Counted from the stretch's first letter, positions 38,201-53,200 are shown. The stretch: DNA of 64,000 nucleotides from Aptenodytes patagonicus (GCF_965638725.1 NC_134958.1:20739964-20803963); one strand, 5' to 3'. Notes: generated by a model from the sequence alone, not told the origin. Program-made: numbers and translations.

Positions 38201-41200
38201 TGTTGGCAAGAGATCTCAACATGCTGCTTTGTAATGATAAATCCGGCTTCTGTAGTTTCACTTTTGGAAAGCTTACAGGATCTCAGCAGCTGCTGGCCTA
38301 TGATAAGAAACCCTTCCCTACAGGATGGTTTGTGGTGCTTTTATATAGCTTCCACCTCCTGCTGATCAGAGGCTCATGGACTAAGTTGGGATTTAGACAA
38401 GGTGTCCTCTGAGGCCATGCAATATCCTGCAATTTGATAACTAAGTATCTTTCTGTGTTACTGAAGCAGTGGTTTTACTTACGAATCCATGATTTGGTAA
38501 ATATTGAGAGGTAACAAGTCATTCATTTTTCACAAGCTTTCTTTGCTCTCATGTGAAGACTGAATATTGTACAAATAGAGGGTAGTGTGCTATATGGACT
38601 TTAATTAAAAACAAAAACAACTTTTCTGTCTTATTTCTGACTGACTTGAATAGTGTATAAAATTTATCAGAGCCTTTGAGAATGTGTATAAAAAGCCTAA
38701 TTAAATAATAAAGTTACATTTCTTTCCTTGAGAAAGCTTTGTCTGTAATCATTCCTCTGTGGATTTAACAGAACATGTACAGCACTGTCTTAAAAAAAGA
38801 AATATGTTCAGCAAGTCCACCACTTGGATGAGGCTCTACCCACACCTTCGAAGTTTAAAACCCTGAGTTTAGCCTTTGCAACATTGTTTGTAAAGATTTC
38901 TGGTCTCTTGTGAACAAATTGAAGGAGTTGTTTATCTGGTGGTAATTTTTCAGCCAATCCAGTTCTGTTCACTTACTTATTACCACACTACATTACTTAA
39001 CTAAGCTTGTCCAGTGGTAGTTTACTTTACAACAGGGTTGTAGTAAAATAACTATTTTTTTCAGATAGTATTTTATAATCTGTTGAAGGGATTGCAAAAA
39101 ACAAAGAAAAAAAGAGCGAAATTCCTAATGTCTAAATTATTCTTCTGTTTAATGTTACAGTGCAATACAGAATGCTCCAAATCCTGGAGGTGGTGACTCA
39201 CAGAAGCCGATGGCAAAGCTTTCTCCACTTAAAGCACAGCCTCGGAAGCTACCTTGCAGGGGTCAGACTGGCTGCAAGGGGCCGTGTAGCGCCGGAGATT
39301 CGAGTCGCAACTCAGGACAATTTTCTGCGCAGATTGAGAACACACCTATCCTCTGTCCTTTCCATCTTCAGCCGGTGCCTGAGTATGAAAGCTTCCTTTT
39401 TTTAATTATTTGCACCCTTCTGTGTTGCTAAGCGCTGCCTGTGACAGTTCAGAGATGTGATTTTTTTTTTCTAAACATCCTTCTGTACTCTTCTTCACAT
39501 GTGCCATAGACAGGTTTCAGCATCTAGAAGAAGGTCTGATGTAGCAGATTTGAATTAGTCTACAACAATTTTTTTTTTTTACAAGAAGGGCCTTACTAAA
39601 AACAGTGTGGATGTCCAACTGTTGTGACACATGGCTGTGATTTTTAAATTCATTTTTGAGACTTCCCTTGTTTCTTTACAAGGACAACAAAGCATAGGAG
39701 TAATCCTCTGTGTGTTACAAAGTAAACCTCAATGAAGCACTGATTTATTTCTAAAAGTAAATTTTAGTTTTTCTGTGAGAACTTTTCAAAAGTCTCTGGC
39801 TCTTAAAGAAGAACGAAGAACTAGCCTATACATCATCCCCCAGCTTCTATGGAATCTCAGTCCATCTGTCATTGACTTGAAATTCAATGTATATCCTGCC
39901 TGTATGTAATGGCCCAGGGGAACCTCATCTATCTGCCTTTTCCAGATTTTCAGTATTAACAGATCCTTGCGTACCATTCCATTATGACAATTACATGTAA
40001 CCATCCTCCTCTTTCCGCTGCCGCCCCTTTTGTCTGATAGACTGTTCAGATCCCTATCTTCCTGTGACAGACAGGTGTAGAATTTAAAAGCTGATCAAAT
40101 CTGTATCCCACAGTGATATGGTGCCGATTATCTTGGTAATTTTATAGATGTGCAAATATTCCTGCTCAGTACAGGTGGAGGAATGTAGAATTAGTGATGT
40201 TTTCAGCATTATTGATGTTTCTGGCAGGAAAACAGCAGTGGTATTTATTAAGCTGCAGTGTGAATGATGACTATCCCTCGGGGCTTTGCAAAGCAGTATA
40301 GCTGCTAACCTTCTGATGCTGCAGAGATGAAAGGGAAGGGTCATGATGTAAAACACACCTCTAGAAAATTGAGGACTTCCTTCCTTCCTTCCTGGTACAA
40401 AGCAAGTGTGTTCCCTTCCTTGTCCACCTTCTCAAAGCAGAGGTTATTCCTCTTAAATTGTGGATTACTCCTTTATAGTGAATATCAGTATCTTAATAAA
40501 TTACACTTACTGAGAAAAGATGGTTCATTTTATGAGACTGTACTGATGAGTACCTGTGAAGAAAAAACTGTGGCTTGGAGGCAAAAAATACAGAAGTGGA
40601 GGATAGTTAAAATTGCCCTGATGTTCTACTCAGCTGCTAAAGGGCTAGTACTGAACACGGAGAGGTTTTTTTACGTGAACTAGTGAACATCTTGGTTCTT
40701 TACCGTAATTGAATTTTGAGGTGTGCAACCTGTAAGGCAACTGATTAGGGGAAAAAAAAGCTTCTGTGTATTGTAGTACATGCTGGGAATACATCTCTTA
40801 AAATGAGTATTTTTGAGATCAAATGCTTTAGGCAAACTATACCTAGAATAAACATGTTCTCCAGCACAGCACGGATGAAATAAGTTATTTTTCCCTGTTT
40901 ACAGAAAGCTTGCTGCAAGGAAGGAATTATCTTTGTTCTAATAAACCACTTCAAATTTTGCTGCAGGCTTAAATGAGTCTTTCATCAAACGCACAAAAAT
41001 AACTTGTTCTTCTGTAATTTGAAATAAATTATGACAGTGCTTGTAAACTTGGTATCTTCCTAGGCCTGAGACAGTATTGAAAAATCAAGAGCTGGAATTT
41101 GGCAGAAATAGAGAGAGGCTTCAATTTTTTAAGGTATGTCTGTGTACCTGTGGGCTTTGTATTGTGTTGTGTTTTGGTTGTTTTAAGAGCTTGCTCCATT

Positions 41201-44200
41201 TGTCTACCAGTGTTCAGGTTTAGATGATAAATTAAACGTAATCATTTGGAAATGTCAGACTCTCAAATCTGAATTTAATATGGGAACAGAAAATTGGCTA
41301 ATAACATGGTTTATGACTTTAAGAACTGTTAGGCAGCAGAGGTTCTAAATCTAGGTGTTGCTTAAAGGGGAGATGATTTTTCGTAATTCTAACTTGAAAA
41401 AGTTCATACTGTTCGGTTTGGTTCTTGTCAGCGTGAAGGCAGTTGACAAAGTAGATATTTATGAAGCATTAGTCTTTTTAATGCTTTTTAATGAGCTCAG
41501 TGCCTTAGGTCACAGTGAGTTTCTGGATAAAAGGTTCATTTATCCATACTTCCGTTACAAATCTTACTGAAGTTGGAAGCGCTGAACAGAAGCCAGTGTC
41601 GAGACATTGCTGCTCTCAAACTAGGCAGCAGTGCTGGTAAATTTGTTTTTAATTGAAGTCTTGTGTGGTGAGCATCGGCTTCTTTGTTGCTAGCCAGGGA
41701 CCTGCAACATTGGTATTTGATCTTCATCCACTGATTTAACGTGGTTTAAGAATCTGATGCAATGATCTAAAAATCTTTTCATATGGGTAGATTAGGAGGT
41801 TTCTTTCTGAAAGTTGCAAATTAGCTTTTACATTATTAAAGAGGGAAACTGCCAAGCTGAATCTTGTTACAAGTTTCCACATCAGCTTTTTTGAATCTGG
41901 CATCCTGAGTTTGCATGTAGCCAGACACTTCTCTAAATTGTACCTTCAGTCTCATCCAGGAGTGTAAAACCTAAACTAAATTCTGCTCTAAATACAAGTG
42001 CTTAGGTTCTGTTGTCTAAATACTAGTCTTAGCTGTGCTTGAAATCAGTTGTGTGAACTGGAAGGTGAGAGACTTATTCAGCCCTGCTTTTGAAAGGTAG
42101 GTATGAATTATTGATTCAGCCTTCAACAGGAATTGAATGAATGGTTTTGGTAATGATTAAGGATGTATAGAATCCAAGGGGATCACGTAGCTCTGTTTGA
42201 CAAATGAGCAAAAGCCACTTGCATAAATAGCAAGTACTGTTTTATGGCATATTAGTTTTGTCATTTTAGTTATGTTCTAAGAATTGAATATACCTTTGAA
42301 AAAATGCAACTTTTTTTTCCTCATTTTGGAAAAATTACAGTGGAGTTCAAAGGTTTTCAAGAATATTTCCATAATTCCACCTGAGACTGGAATGGCGCAC
42401 CAAGTTAACCTGGAATATGTGTCAAGAGTTGTTTTTGAAGTTAAAGATTTTCTATATCCAGATAGCGTGGTTGGCACAGATTCTCACACAACCATGGTAA
42501 ATGGCTTGGGTATCTTGGGCTGGGGTAAGTATGCTAAGAATAACTTGATAGCTCTTTGAAAGGCATGATAAAGCATTACTGAGAAATACTTTCTACCCCC
42601 TGGGTGTTTCTGTCTCAAGCATAACAAACTCTGTCTTGAATTATTCTTCAGAATGCTCTTTGTCTAAAAGTAATCTCAACTAACACTTCTTTCCATCGAG
42701 AAACTGCTTTTTGTAATTCAAAGAGAAAATAGCCCCAAACCAATTGATATTTATAGAATCACAGAATAGTTTGGGTTGGAAGGGACCTCTAAAGGTCATC
42801 TAGTCCAACCCCCCTGCCGTGGGCAGGGACATCTTCAACTAGATCAGGTTGCTCAGAGCCTCGTCCAACCTGACCTGGAATGTTTCCAGGGATGGGGCAT
42901 CCATCATCTCTCTGGGCAACCTGTGCCAGTGTTTCACCACCCTCAGCGTAAAACATTTCCTCCTTATATCTAGTCTATATCTACCCCTCTTTAGTTTAAA
43001 GCCATTCCCCCTTGTCCTGTCGCAACAGACCCTGCTAAAAAGTCTGCCGCCATCTTTTTTATAAGCCCCCTTTAAGTACTGATAGGCTGCAGTAAGGTCT
43101 CCCCGTAAGCCTTCTCTTCTCCAGGCTGAACAACCCCAACTCTCTCAGCCTTTCTTCATAGGAGAGGTGTTCCATCCCCCTGATCGTTTTTGTGACCCTC
43201 CTCTGGACCCGCTCCAACAGGTCCGTGTCTTTCTTATGCTGAGGGCTCCAGAGCTGGACGCAGGACTCCAGGTGGGGTCTCACCAGAGCAGAGTAGAGCG
43301 GCAGACTCGCCTCCCTCGACCTGCTGGCCCCGCTGCTTTGGATGCAGCCCAGGATACGATTGGCATAAGTGTTGTTTGTACATGCAGTATAAAATCTGTA
43401 CGAAGGTTTCTTTTCTCTTGGAAAGTTAACTTTGGATATAAAATATTTTCTGGTTGACTGTGAAGTCTAACTTCAGCAGTAGTCTTGCTTGATTTTATTT
43501 TTCGTGTACGGATATTTAACAGCTTCTACATTTCTTGCTGTAGCCTTTAGGCTTAATAGGAAGGGTTTTATTAGATTTTAGGACTTCAAAGTATTTAGTG
43601 TCGGTTATTTAAACTGATGAAAAGCAACCTAATATTCTCCTTCCAGGTGTTGGGGGCATTGAAACAGAAGCAGTGATGCTGGGGATGCCGGTTACTCTCA
43701 CTTTGCCGGAGGTGGTTGGGTGTGAACTGACAGGCACAGCCAGCCCACTTGCTACATCCATAGATATTGTTCTAAGCATTACAAAGGTAAGTAAGTTTTC
43801 AAACAAAGCAAAGTCTGTTGCAAGTTCTACCAGTGGTGTTTGAGAACTAAATTAAATGCTGGGGGTATTTTTAGTATACCTATATATAGGTATATAGAGG
43901 TATATAGGTAACAGCGCAGAAAGATATAAATAATCTCTAAACATTTTTATTTAATAGTCCTCCAAAGTAGTGGTTTTTTCTTTTCTCCTCTAGTGGTTTA
44001 TTTACAGGCCCTCTTTGACTAAAAAATAATTAAAAAAAAAAAAAAAGTACCTGTGCAGGTTGGGAGCAGGGGAGAGAAGCCCTGTTTTCCATTTTTCTCC
44101 TGCTGACAGCATGTAGGCAGCTTCTCTAGCTCAGAAACTTTTTCTGGATACCCTTTTTGTTCTAAAATACTCCAGCAAGACACAAGGTCTATCTGTGGTT

Positions 44201-47200
44201 GTAAGCTGGTATAACTCAAGAATATATCTTCTGAAGACAGGGTTTTGCCAGGGCGGCACAAACTGTCGCTGTTGTAGTAGGTGAAGAGCTAGCGTCAAAG
44301 CACTGAAGAGCTGTGATGGCTTTGAAAATACATTCTTCTTTCTGGCATGATGCTTTAAGAAGCGTGTATCTGTTCTTGACTAGGAAATCTGAAGAACTCA
44401 ACTGCAGATGGGAGGTGTGTTTTATGATGTCAACTTCCAGTGTAGATTTTTAGAACCCAGTATGTTAATGGGGCTTGGTTTTCTGGTTTTTGTTTGTTTT
44501 TCAAACGTGGGCCTTAAGGTTTCAGCTTTTTGTTTTAAATGTTCATGACTTGCTAATTGCGAATTGTTGCAACAAACATAGCTTGCATTGTACCTCTTCA
44601 CGTAACACATGTTGTTGTGCGTTCTTTTAAACAGCATCTTAGGCAAGCTGATGTCGCTGGAAAATTTGTTGAGTTTTTTGGGAGCGGAGTTTCCCAGCTG
44701 TCTGTAGCAGACCGAACCACAATAGCAAACATGTGTCCTGAATATGGTGCTATTCTGAGCTTTTTCCCTGTTGATAATGTGACATTGAAGCACTTAAAGC
44801 ATACAGGTAAAGGTGAAATTAAAATAGTGGTTCATTGTAATCGTGTTTTAGATACATGGCAATACGTTTTTTGCTTAAAACTCCATAGTTCTTAAACAGC
44901 GATTTTCTGCAGAGTTCTGACGTGGATTTAATGTATAAAATTCTGCTGTACAGTAACAGGCTGTGTCATGGGATATACTTGGCTGCAACTTTCATCCTGT
45001 AGAATGTCATGCATCTGAGGAATACCTACCACAAAAACTGTACCATACATATTTACTGTTGGCTAGTTTTGTGGGACGCTTAGTACGTGGCATTTGGGTC
45101 TGAGTTGTTCACCTGCTTTATTGGCATGGATGTTTTCTCGTGGCCTGTTTTGTGTCCGTGTATCCCATGTATCGAAGTGAGGCTGTAGTTTTTGCATGCA
45201 CGACACTGGCATGTGAATAGCTGACTTGCCCTTGAGGTTTGTGTCCAGTCTGGTTCATTTGTGTACTACCTCATTTCCTAACATCATGTTATTTTTCAAC
45301 ATCCAGAGTCCTTGTTTTTGAAAGCACAGGTAACCCTTTAAAAGAAAAGTATTAAGAAAATTCTCACTTATATTTTGAAAAGTGTATGGAATATGTCTTC
45401 TTGATATGAACTGAATCTCTTAACCACCTGTAGATTCCCTACAAAATCAAAATCTAAAATGATTACTAGAAATAAATGTAAACCGCAAAACAAATCGCAA
45501 CACGTTTCTGATTTTTTTTCATGATTTTTTTCCTTTGAAGAGCATTATTTCACTGATATTTCAAGCTAAGCTAGAGAAAGCCACAGGGTAACATACCAAA
45601 AAAAGCTCACTCATGTTAGTAAGCCTTTCTGACACTGGAATCTGTCACTTTTAAAAATGAGTTAAGCATTTTTAATTTAATAACAAACATGTTTTGTCTG
45701 GTCAGTGCAGAGCAAATGAAATGTTTTCTAACAGTAGCCAGTAATACTGGCTATTATCAACTAAGCACGTGATCTGTATTAAACAAGTAAATCTTAATAG
45801 AGAGAAGCTTTATGAACTTCAGCGACAAATCTGTAAATTTAATTAGAGTTACAACTGCTAGAGTTGGAATAGCTTATTTTGTTCCTTGATGTAAGAAGGA
45901 AAGTTAAGCTAATCAGAAAAAAAAATTTTAAAAAGTATTTTAATTTGTGTATCATTCCTGAATAGCTCCTGGAGGTGGTGTGCCTTGAAAAAAAGTACTT
46001 TGGATGTTCAAGGATAAATCTGATATACTTGAAACAGTCTTAATTTCTGAGAACTGTGTGTTTTGTTTTGTTTTTTTTTTTAATGTGACTTTTGTCATGT
46101 TTGAAATAACCTTCCTAAGGTTTTGACAAGGCCAAGCTTGAGGTCATGGAAGTGTATCTTAAAGCTGTGAAGTTATTTAGAAATGATGAGAGTTCTTCCA
46201 GAGAACCTGAGTATTCCCAGGTATGCTTGAAATCACTTGTTTCTCTGCGTTTGATTCTTACAATAAATAGCTACTGCTGATTTGACAATTTTGTCTCCTG
46301 CTGTAATTTTCATTGCTTTAATAAAAGTTGCATTTATTAACTCACAATTTTGACAAGCAGAGTATGTTTGCAAAATATAGAGGGGGGCGGGGAAAGAAGG
46401 GAAGTACAATATTCATGTCTACTAACAGATACTGAATTCCTGTCGCTCCCGAGTGATCAGGTAAGTCTTGTGGATGGTACAAAAGTTAGGGATAACATTA
46501 AAACACTTTGAATAAGATGAATAGCCTTTTACAGTGGGCAGTCTTGAAAATGGAAGCCCAGAGCTTTAATGTCTCAGAACATTCAGATTTTAAACAAAAG
46601 GGGTCCTGGATGTCTCAAGAGTATATTCAATGTAATGCTGGGCTGGGATTGATAATGTGTGCTTTTTCTTTGTTTCCTTTTTTTTTTAGGTAGTGCAGAT
46701 TAGTCTAAGTTCTATAATTCCGTATGTCAGTGGCCCCAAGAGGTCCCAAGATAGAGTGGCTGTTAATAACATGAAAAGTGACTTCCAAGCCTGCTTAAAT
46801 GAAAAGGTTTGTACAACTGATATACTCTTCAAAAGGTACTTCCAATAATCTACGTGAATAAATGTTATGTTACTTATTCCTTGCATACCTGCTGAGCCCT
46901 CTTTATTACTATATAAACAGCTTATCCAATGATATTCTCTTCTCGCTTGACAAGTGTCCCGAGGATAGTAGCTTGTAATCATAGGTGTGTTTGTCAGGAA
47001 CATGAACTTCCAAAAATCCTTACTTTCACAGTTTAGATTGCTAGGGAGGAAAAACTTGGAAGTTAAGTAATAAATAGCATAAGTTTGGGAAAGATTTTCT
47101 CATTTTCAGAGTTTTTAAACAGCTGTATCTTACTTAATTTCCAAAACAGAATTACCATAAGAAAAGAAAACTCATATCTTAAAGGAGATGCAGAAAGACT

Positions 47201-50200
47201 TCCAAGATTTGCAGCTAATCAGTGTTCTCAGTTCTTAACTTAGCAAGTGATTTTTTTTTTTGTTGCAGCTTAACTTGACTTCACAGAGGAAATGTTTTTA
47301 CTCTGAAGGGGATAATTTTTGGTTAGGAGTATGTATAGGTATCTAAGAATGCAGCTAATACAGGAATGCATCTTCATTTTTAGTGTTGATCATTAAAGTT
47401 GAAGACTGGCAGGAGTATTAGAAACATTTACACTTAGACACTGTAAAAATTCTTTCTGTTGGTTTTAGCATTTCTGGCTTGTAATGAGGTGTATAATACA
47501 GAATGAGCAGTTGTGCTAGAGAGAAAAATCAAAACTGATCATGGATCACAGAATGGTTGATGTTGAAAGGGACCTCTGGAGGATGACTGAGTGCTGAAGA
47601 GCTGGCGGGTGTGAAACGTTAATGGACCTAGTCTGCTTTTAGTTATAATCCTCTTCCAATTAAAATCTTGGGTATGCTTCTAATTCAGAAACAAATATTG
47701 TATAGAATTAGATATGTACTCGTAAGGGATTGTTCTTTCATGTATAGCAGGAAATGAGTGTGGGATCAGCTGTGCTTTTGGACTGGCATTTGTTCACAAT
47801 TGTTGCAAAGTTAAAGCAATTATGAAGAAAGAAGGATGAGACCACTGGATATACGGAGAGAGGCATGAACTGAGGGCTGCTTTTAGAATCTGTTTAAGGG
47901 TTCCTAATGGGACAGCTGAGTATTATTTTAAAATGAGGGTTCACTTCGTCTTGCTGTAATGTCGTACTTTCTGTACTATAATAACCGCTAACATCTATTT
48001 TTGTCATCTAGTCTGGTGTTAAAGGGTTTCAGATTGCAGTTGAGAAACAGAATGACATTGTACCTGTTCAGTATGAAGGAAACGAATACAAGCTATCTCA
48101 TGGCTGCATTGTCATTGCTGCAGTAATCAGCTGTACAAATAACTGTAATCCATCTGTCATGCTTGCTGCAGGTATGTTGTGACGAGTGACAACTAACTTG
48201 GCCTTAATGGTGCTCCCATGTTCACACAGCCTTTACCTTCGCTTTTGTAGATTCTTTGTAATGACTTGACCTAAAGGTTTGAAACTGTAAACTTTCAGCC
48301 TTAAACTTGTTCTGTGTTCTGGAGGTTATATAATGAAAGTTACTTTTCAATAACAACAATCTGAAAATTTTTGTGTCATAAAGCAGTATTAATGATGGTA
48401 ATTACAAAATATTGGTAGTATTTCAACAGGTAGCCAGTTCTAGGGCTCTTTTCAGATGGATGCACATAGCGACACAATTGGTGCAGGAGGTGTGCTTTAG
48501 CTGCGACTCCATCCTGGACGATGGTAGCTTGAACTGTAGCTAGCTGCAGAGTCTGGAAAGAAAATCCATATTGCTGAACAATTGTTCTGTGCCTTAGCCA
48601 CAAGTTCAGGAGTATGTGCCGTACCGTCGCAAGCTCCGTACAATTTTCCCAGAACAGTTAATCCTCTCTCAGACCTTGCTTTCTTCTTTTGAGGTCCTCT
48701 GTGGCCAAGGCAAGCTTCCCTTTGAGGCTGTGTGGCCTGTATCAGAAGAATAGTAAGTGAATTTGCACTGTCAGCTAGAACATGGGAAGGAGATTTTTCT
48801 TATGGAAAAGAAAATGGGCTTCTACATTATAGGAATGGGAACAAAAACCTGAATGGTATTGTTATGAGTTAAGAAACTTTATTCAGGCAAGTGGTTGCTT
48901 TAATAATTTCATAAAATGAAGGTCTACTCATCCTCTGGGGTTTTTTATGCTTAATTTAACTAAGGTAGCATCATACAGATGTTCTTTTAAGGGAATTTAC
49001 AAAACATAAGCTGTCTTTCTTTTTCTTTTTTTTTTTGGTAGGTCTCCTGGCCAAAAAAGCTGTTGAAGCTGGCCTAGTGGTTAAGCCCTACATAAGAACA
49101 AGTTTATCACCGGGCAGTGGAATGGTTACACATTACCTCAGTTCAAGTGGAGTATTACCATACCTCAGTAAGCTTGGGTAAGTTGTGACTCCTACTTCAT
49201 TTGTCATTTTAGGAAAATAGTACACAGGGGTTTTATACAGGTTGATAAATGTGGTTGCTGTTCATTTTGGGTTGGCTAGTTCTTAACTTACCAGATGGTC
49301 ATTTTAACTACTTGCTGACTTAAAGTTGTGTTTTACTCCATTTTATTCCCACTTTACAATTTACTACGTGTAGATCTCTACCCCACCTAAGCTCTGTTTT
49401 TTCAGTAGCGATCTACTTAATTATAAGTGTCTTAAAAGACAGGATGCACTTGTTTAAATATTTAAAAAGTGGAAGCTGGATGTGAATTTGTCAGGACAGT
49501 CTGTATTAGTCTTTTCTTAACGCTGCTGCTGTTGTGGGTTGTTTAGCATGTTTTTGGTTGCTCTGTAGCAATAACAATTAGATTATGTTCATAATTCTGC
49601 AACAGTGCCCAGCTGTGCTCTGTGAGGAATGTTACTGCCTTTGTTTTGCCATTACTTATGGAACTAACAACATTCGGAGATACTATTTGACTTATCTTGA
49701 TCGGTTACAAAAATGTTTCCTTGTATCTTCCTGCTTGCATCAGCGAGATGGAGTGTCTGCGGTTCACTTCCTAAAAAGTCTAATTGTCAAAGGAAAAACA
49801 AGAATCTTCTTAGTGACCGCTAATAAAAGAAAAAGCTATTTTGCTAACAAATTGCTTGTGATCATTTAATGTGCTACTTCGTTGGTTTTTTCCAATGTAG
49901 GTTTGAGGTTGTCGGTTATGGGTGTTCAACCTGTGTTGGAAACACTGCCCCCTTGCCAGAAGCCATCAGGAATGCAATCAAACAGGTAAAGCTCTAAGGC
50001 TTGTTGAATACAGAAATATAGTTCTCACCCAGTTAAGCGATCAAGAAATACAGTAATCCGTGCAAAATGTACTTTATTGTTGGTTTGGACTTTGCATGAT
50101 GTTTTTGCACATCAGAGGGAGACCATGGTAATTCATTGCTATGTAAATAAACATAATAAATAGCGTTTGTAGCATACAGGTATAGATTAAAAGATAAATA

Positions 50201-53200
50201 CATAGGATCTAATCTTATGGAGGATGCAATGTGTAGATTTTGTATCGTAAATGAAAAGGAGGGTTTTAAAGAGCTATGTGCTTGAGTGATTTTTAACTAG
50301 CAGTGTCTGAACAGCTGCAGCATTTTTCCTCTGTGAAGCAGAAGAAAAATAAAAGAAATAAAAGGCAGGAGAGGAGTTCACTGAAGTGACTGGAAAACAC
50401 ATCAGAGGGTCAAGAGTGAAAAGGGGGGGAAGGAGGAAGGGTAGCGGGAGAGAACAAAATGCCTTTAAATCGAAGTGTTAGAATGAATATTTGAAGTGGA
50501 ATGCTAAAAGCATATCTGACTTAGTCAACAAAAAATAGCACAAAACTGTTGGAAGTACGACGAAATCCTAAAAAATATATATGGGTCTGCCTTTCAGGGC
50601 GATATAATTGCCTGTGGAGTATTGTCTGGAACAAAGAACTTTGAAGGACGTATCTGTGACTGTGTTCGTGCCAACTACCTTGCTTCTCCACCGCTAGTAG
50701 TTGCTTATGCTATTGCAGGCACTGTTAGAATAGACTTTGAAACTGAGCCTTTGGGTAAGTGTTTCCTTACGTCTTATATTTCTGCATCTAATGCATACGT
50801 AGAAGAGGTTTCTTTACATGCATTTCAGCATACAAAACCAGTATACTTTAAGAGAAAGCACAGTCGTATTTGGTGTTGCTCATAGCTAAAGCAAAGCATC
50901 CACTTAACTGATGAAATTCTTTGCATATCTGGTATCATCTCTGAAGACCTGAATATATACCTATTTATATTCTAATATAAATATGAAGTCTAATATTTTT
51001 TTTCTTCAAAATTACTATTCTGTTTAAAATCTTACTCAGGCACAGGCTTTAATGGCAAAAGTATTTACTTACGAGATATTTGGCCCACCCGAAGAGAACT
51101 CCACACAGTGGAGGAAGAGTGTGTGATATCATCCATGTTTAAGGAATTGAAAGAAAAAATGGAGGTAAGAATGGTCTTTTGTTCTACATAACTTAAAGAT
51201 TGCATTTCATTGTAGCTCTAGAATATCTTCCAGTTGAATGTGATTGGTTTGTCAGTTATTTCCATTACTGTAAAGGAGGACTTAACTGAGAATGGATACT
51301 TGTATTAAATAGTGATTCTTAAGTGATATCCGGTAAGGTGACTTGAAGTATAAAATAGAAATTAAAAAGAAAATCACCACTAAGTCTTTGGTTTCAGAAT
51401 GTAAACAGATCGTAAAGCAATTTCTCTGTTCTTTTTGGTTAACTTTCTTTTTTGTAGAAAGGAAACAAACGATGGAATTTACTGGAAGCACCTGAGTCAA
51501 CTTTATTTCCCTGGGATTTAAAATCTACTTATATCAGATGTCCTTCCTTTTTTGATAAACTTGTAAGTACATTGGATCTATCCACCAGATTATATGCATT
51601 ACATTTAAGTAAAGGAATAGCTATTCCAGTAAAGCTTTGATCTTTAAAGTAACACATTTGACTATCATTAATATTTCTGAGTCTTTTAAATACTATTTGT
51701 AGCTCTGGAATGAGTGGAGCCTGTACATCAATGTGCCTTCATATATTGCAGATATGTTTTGTGTCTCGAAGGATCTCGGAAGAAAACTGTTTCTTATTTT
51801 GTTGTTGTTCCCCCGCCCCTTCCCTTTTAGGCCAAAGAACCGGTTTCACCACAGCCGATTGAAAATGCCCATGTCTTGCTCTATTTGGGAGATTCTGTAA
51901 CTACAGATCACATATCGCCTGCTGGAAGCATTGCAAGGAGTAGTGCTGCTGCTAAGTATCTGACCAACAAAGGGTAAGGACTTTTCATACTAAACAGCTC
52001 TAATTATATCGGAGGACTGCTTCACATGCCAAATAGTTGATCAGCGCCGTTGCTTTCTTTTTATAAATGCCTGTCCGCATGAAGTGAAGATTATACATGG
52101 ATAAGCAAAATAGTAACTGTTACTGGCATTTATAAGTAATCACCTGTCTTGCAATCCCAGTAACTGCCTTTCTTGCAGTCTCTACGATTACAACAAACAG
52201 CTGAGACGTACTCTTAAAGAACTCATTCTCATAGCTGTCGTTACAGTAATGTCTGCTGCTAAATGCATGCCAAAGCAAAAATAACTTACTAATTTACAGA
52301 TCAGGTGACTGATTGTCTGTTAATGTGAGGTTAGTCACTGTTACTGTCATTGGCCTCAAGAACAGTCGGATAGATGCACAGAACAGATCAGAAGCTCTAG
52401 AAACATATGTAGTTTAAAAAAATAAAGCCCAGTTTTATAAATGAATGTGATTCGTGCTCTAACTTACCCCTCTGCATCAGTGAGCATCCTGCAGCAGTGG
52501 TGGGTGCCTTTCACCTCTGCTGAAATTCTGAAGAGACACAACACAATGCAGTGCTGAGCTATTCAGTGTCGCACCTCTGCTGGACACTTTGGAAATTATG
52601 TTGTTGCATTATATTGCAAAGGTGTGTTGTTGTTGTTGTGTCAGTGAAGCACAACAAAATAATAGCCTGTGGTGTGGCCTCATCTTTCTAACTATTGCAT
52701 TCAGTCTGAATGAGTAGTATTACGAGAAAGAAAGAATTAATGGGCCTTTAATCCCAGCATGGTCATTTGATTTATGAGTAAAGCTCTCGTTTTAGTACAA
52801 TGCTCGTTAATAAATACGCTGGTAGAGGTAAGAGGATTAGTAAACGGGCTTGTTTCCTAGAACAGTCTCCCCATAATTCTTCTGTAAGTACCATACTGCT
52901 CATAGAATTTTCTAATGAAGTCATTGAAAAGGAATCTAAAATTGCAGCTTTCCTCATGAAGAATCTAGCAATGATTTACACAATTTGTTCATGATTTATA
53001 ACAATTACATTTGTTGGATGAATAGTTCTTTACATCTTGCACTGAAGACTTAGAGATGCTGCAATAATTATTATAAAAATCATAATATCATTTTAAACCA
53101 GGTAATCTTTAAAATAACTGATTCCCTTTTAAATATTCTTTTTATTCTAGACTCACACCTCGTGAATTCAACTCTTACGGAGCTCGAAGAGGTAATGATG

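Noticed and set aside
43059-43283. Minus-strand frame with reverse-transcriptase-like tail
   Set aside because: Not an independent gene; it is the ORF2 end of the CR1 element at 42752-43364.
43167-43457. Plus-strand 96-codon frame in IREB2 intron 7
   Set aside because: It is the antisense shadow of the CR1 element.
43870-43910. Palindromic TATA/AGGTATA patch in IREB2 intron 8
   Set aside because: A short low-complexity AT repeat; nothing suggests a function.
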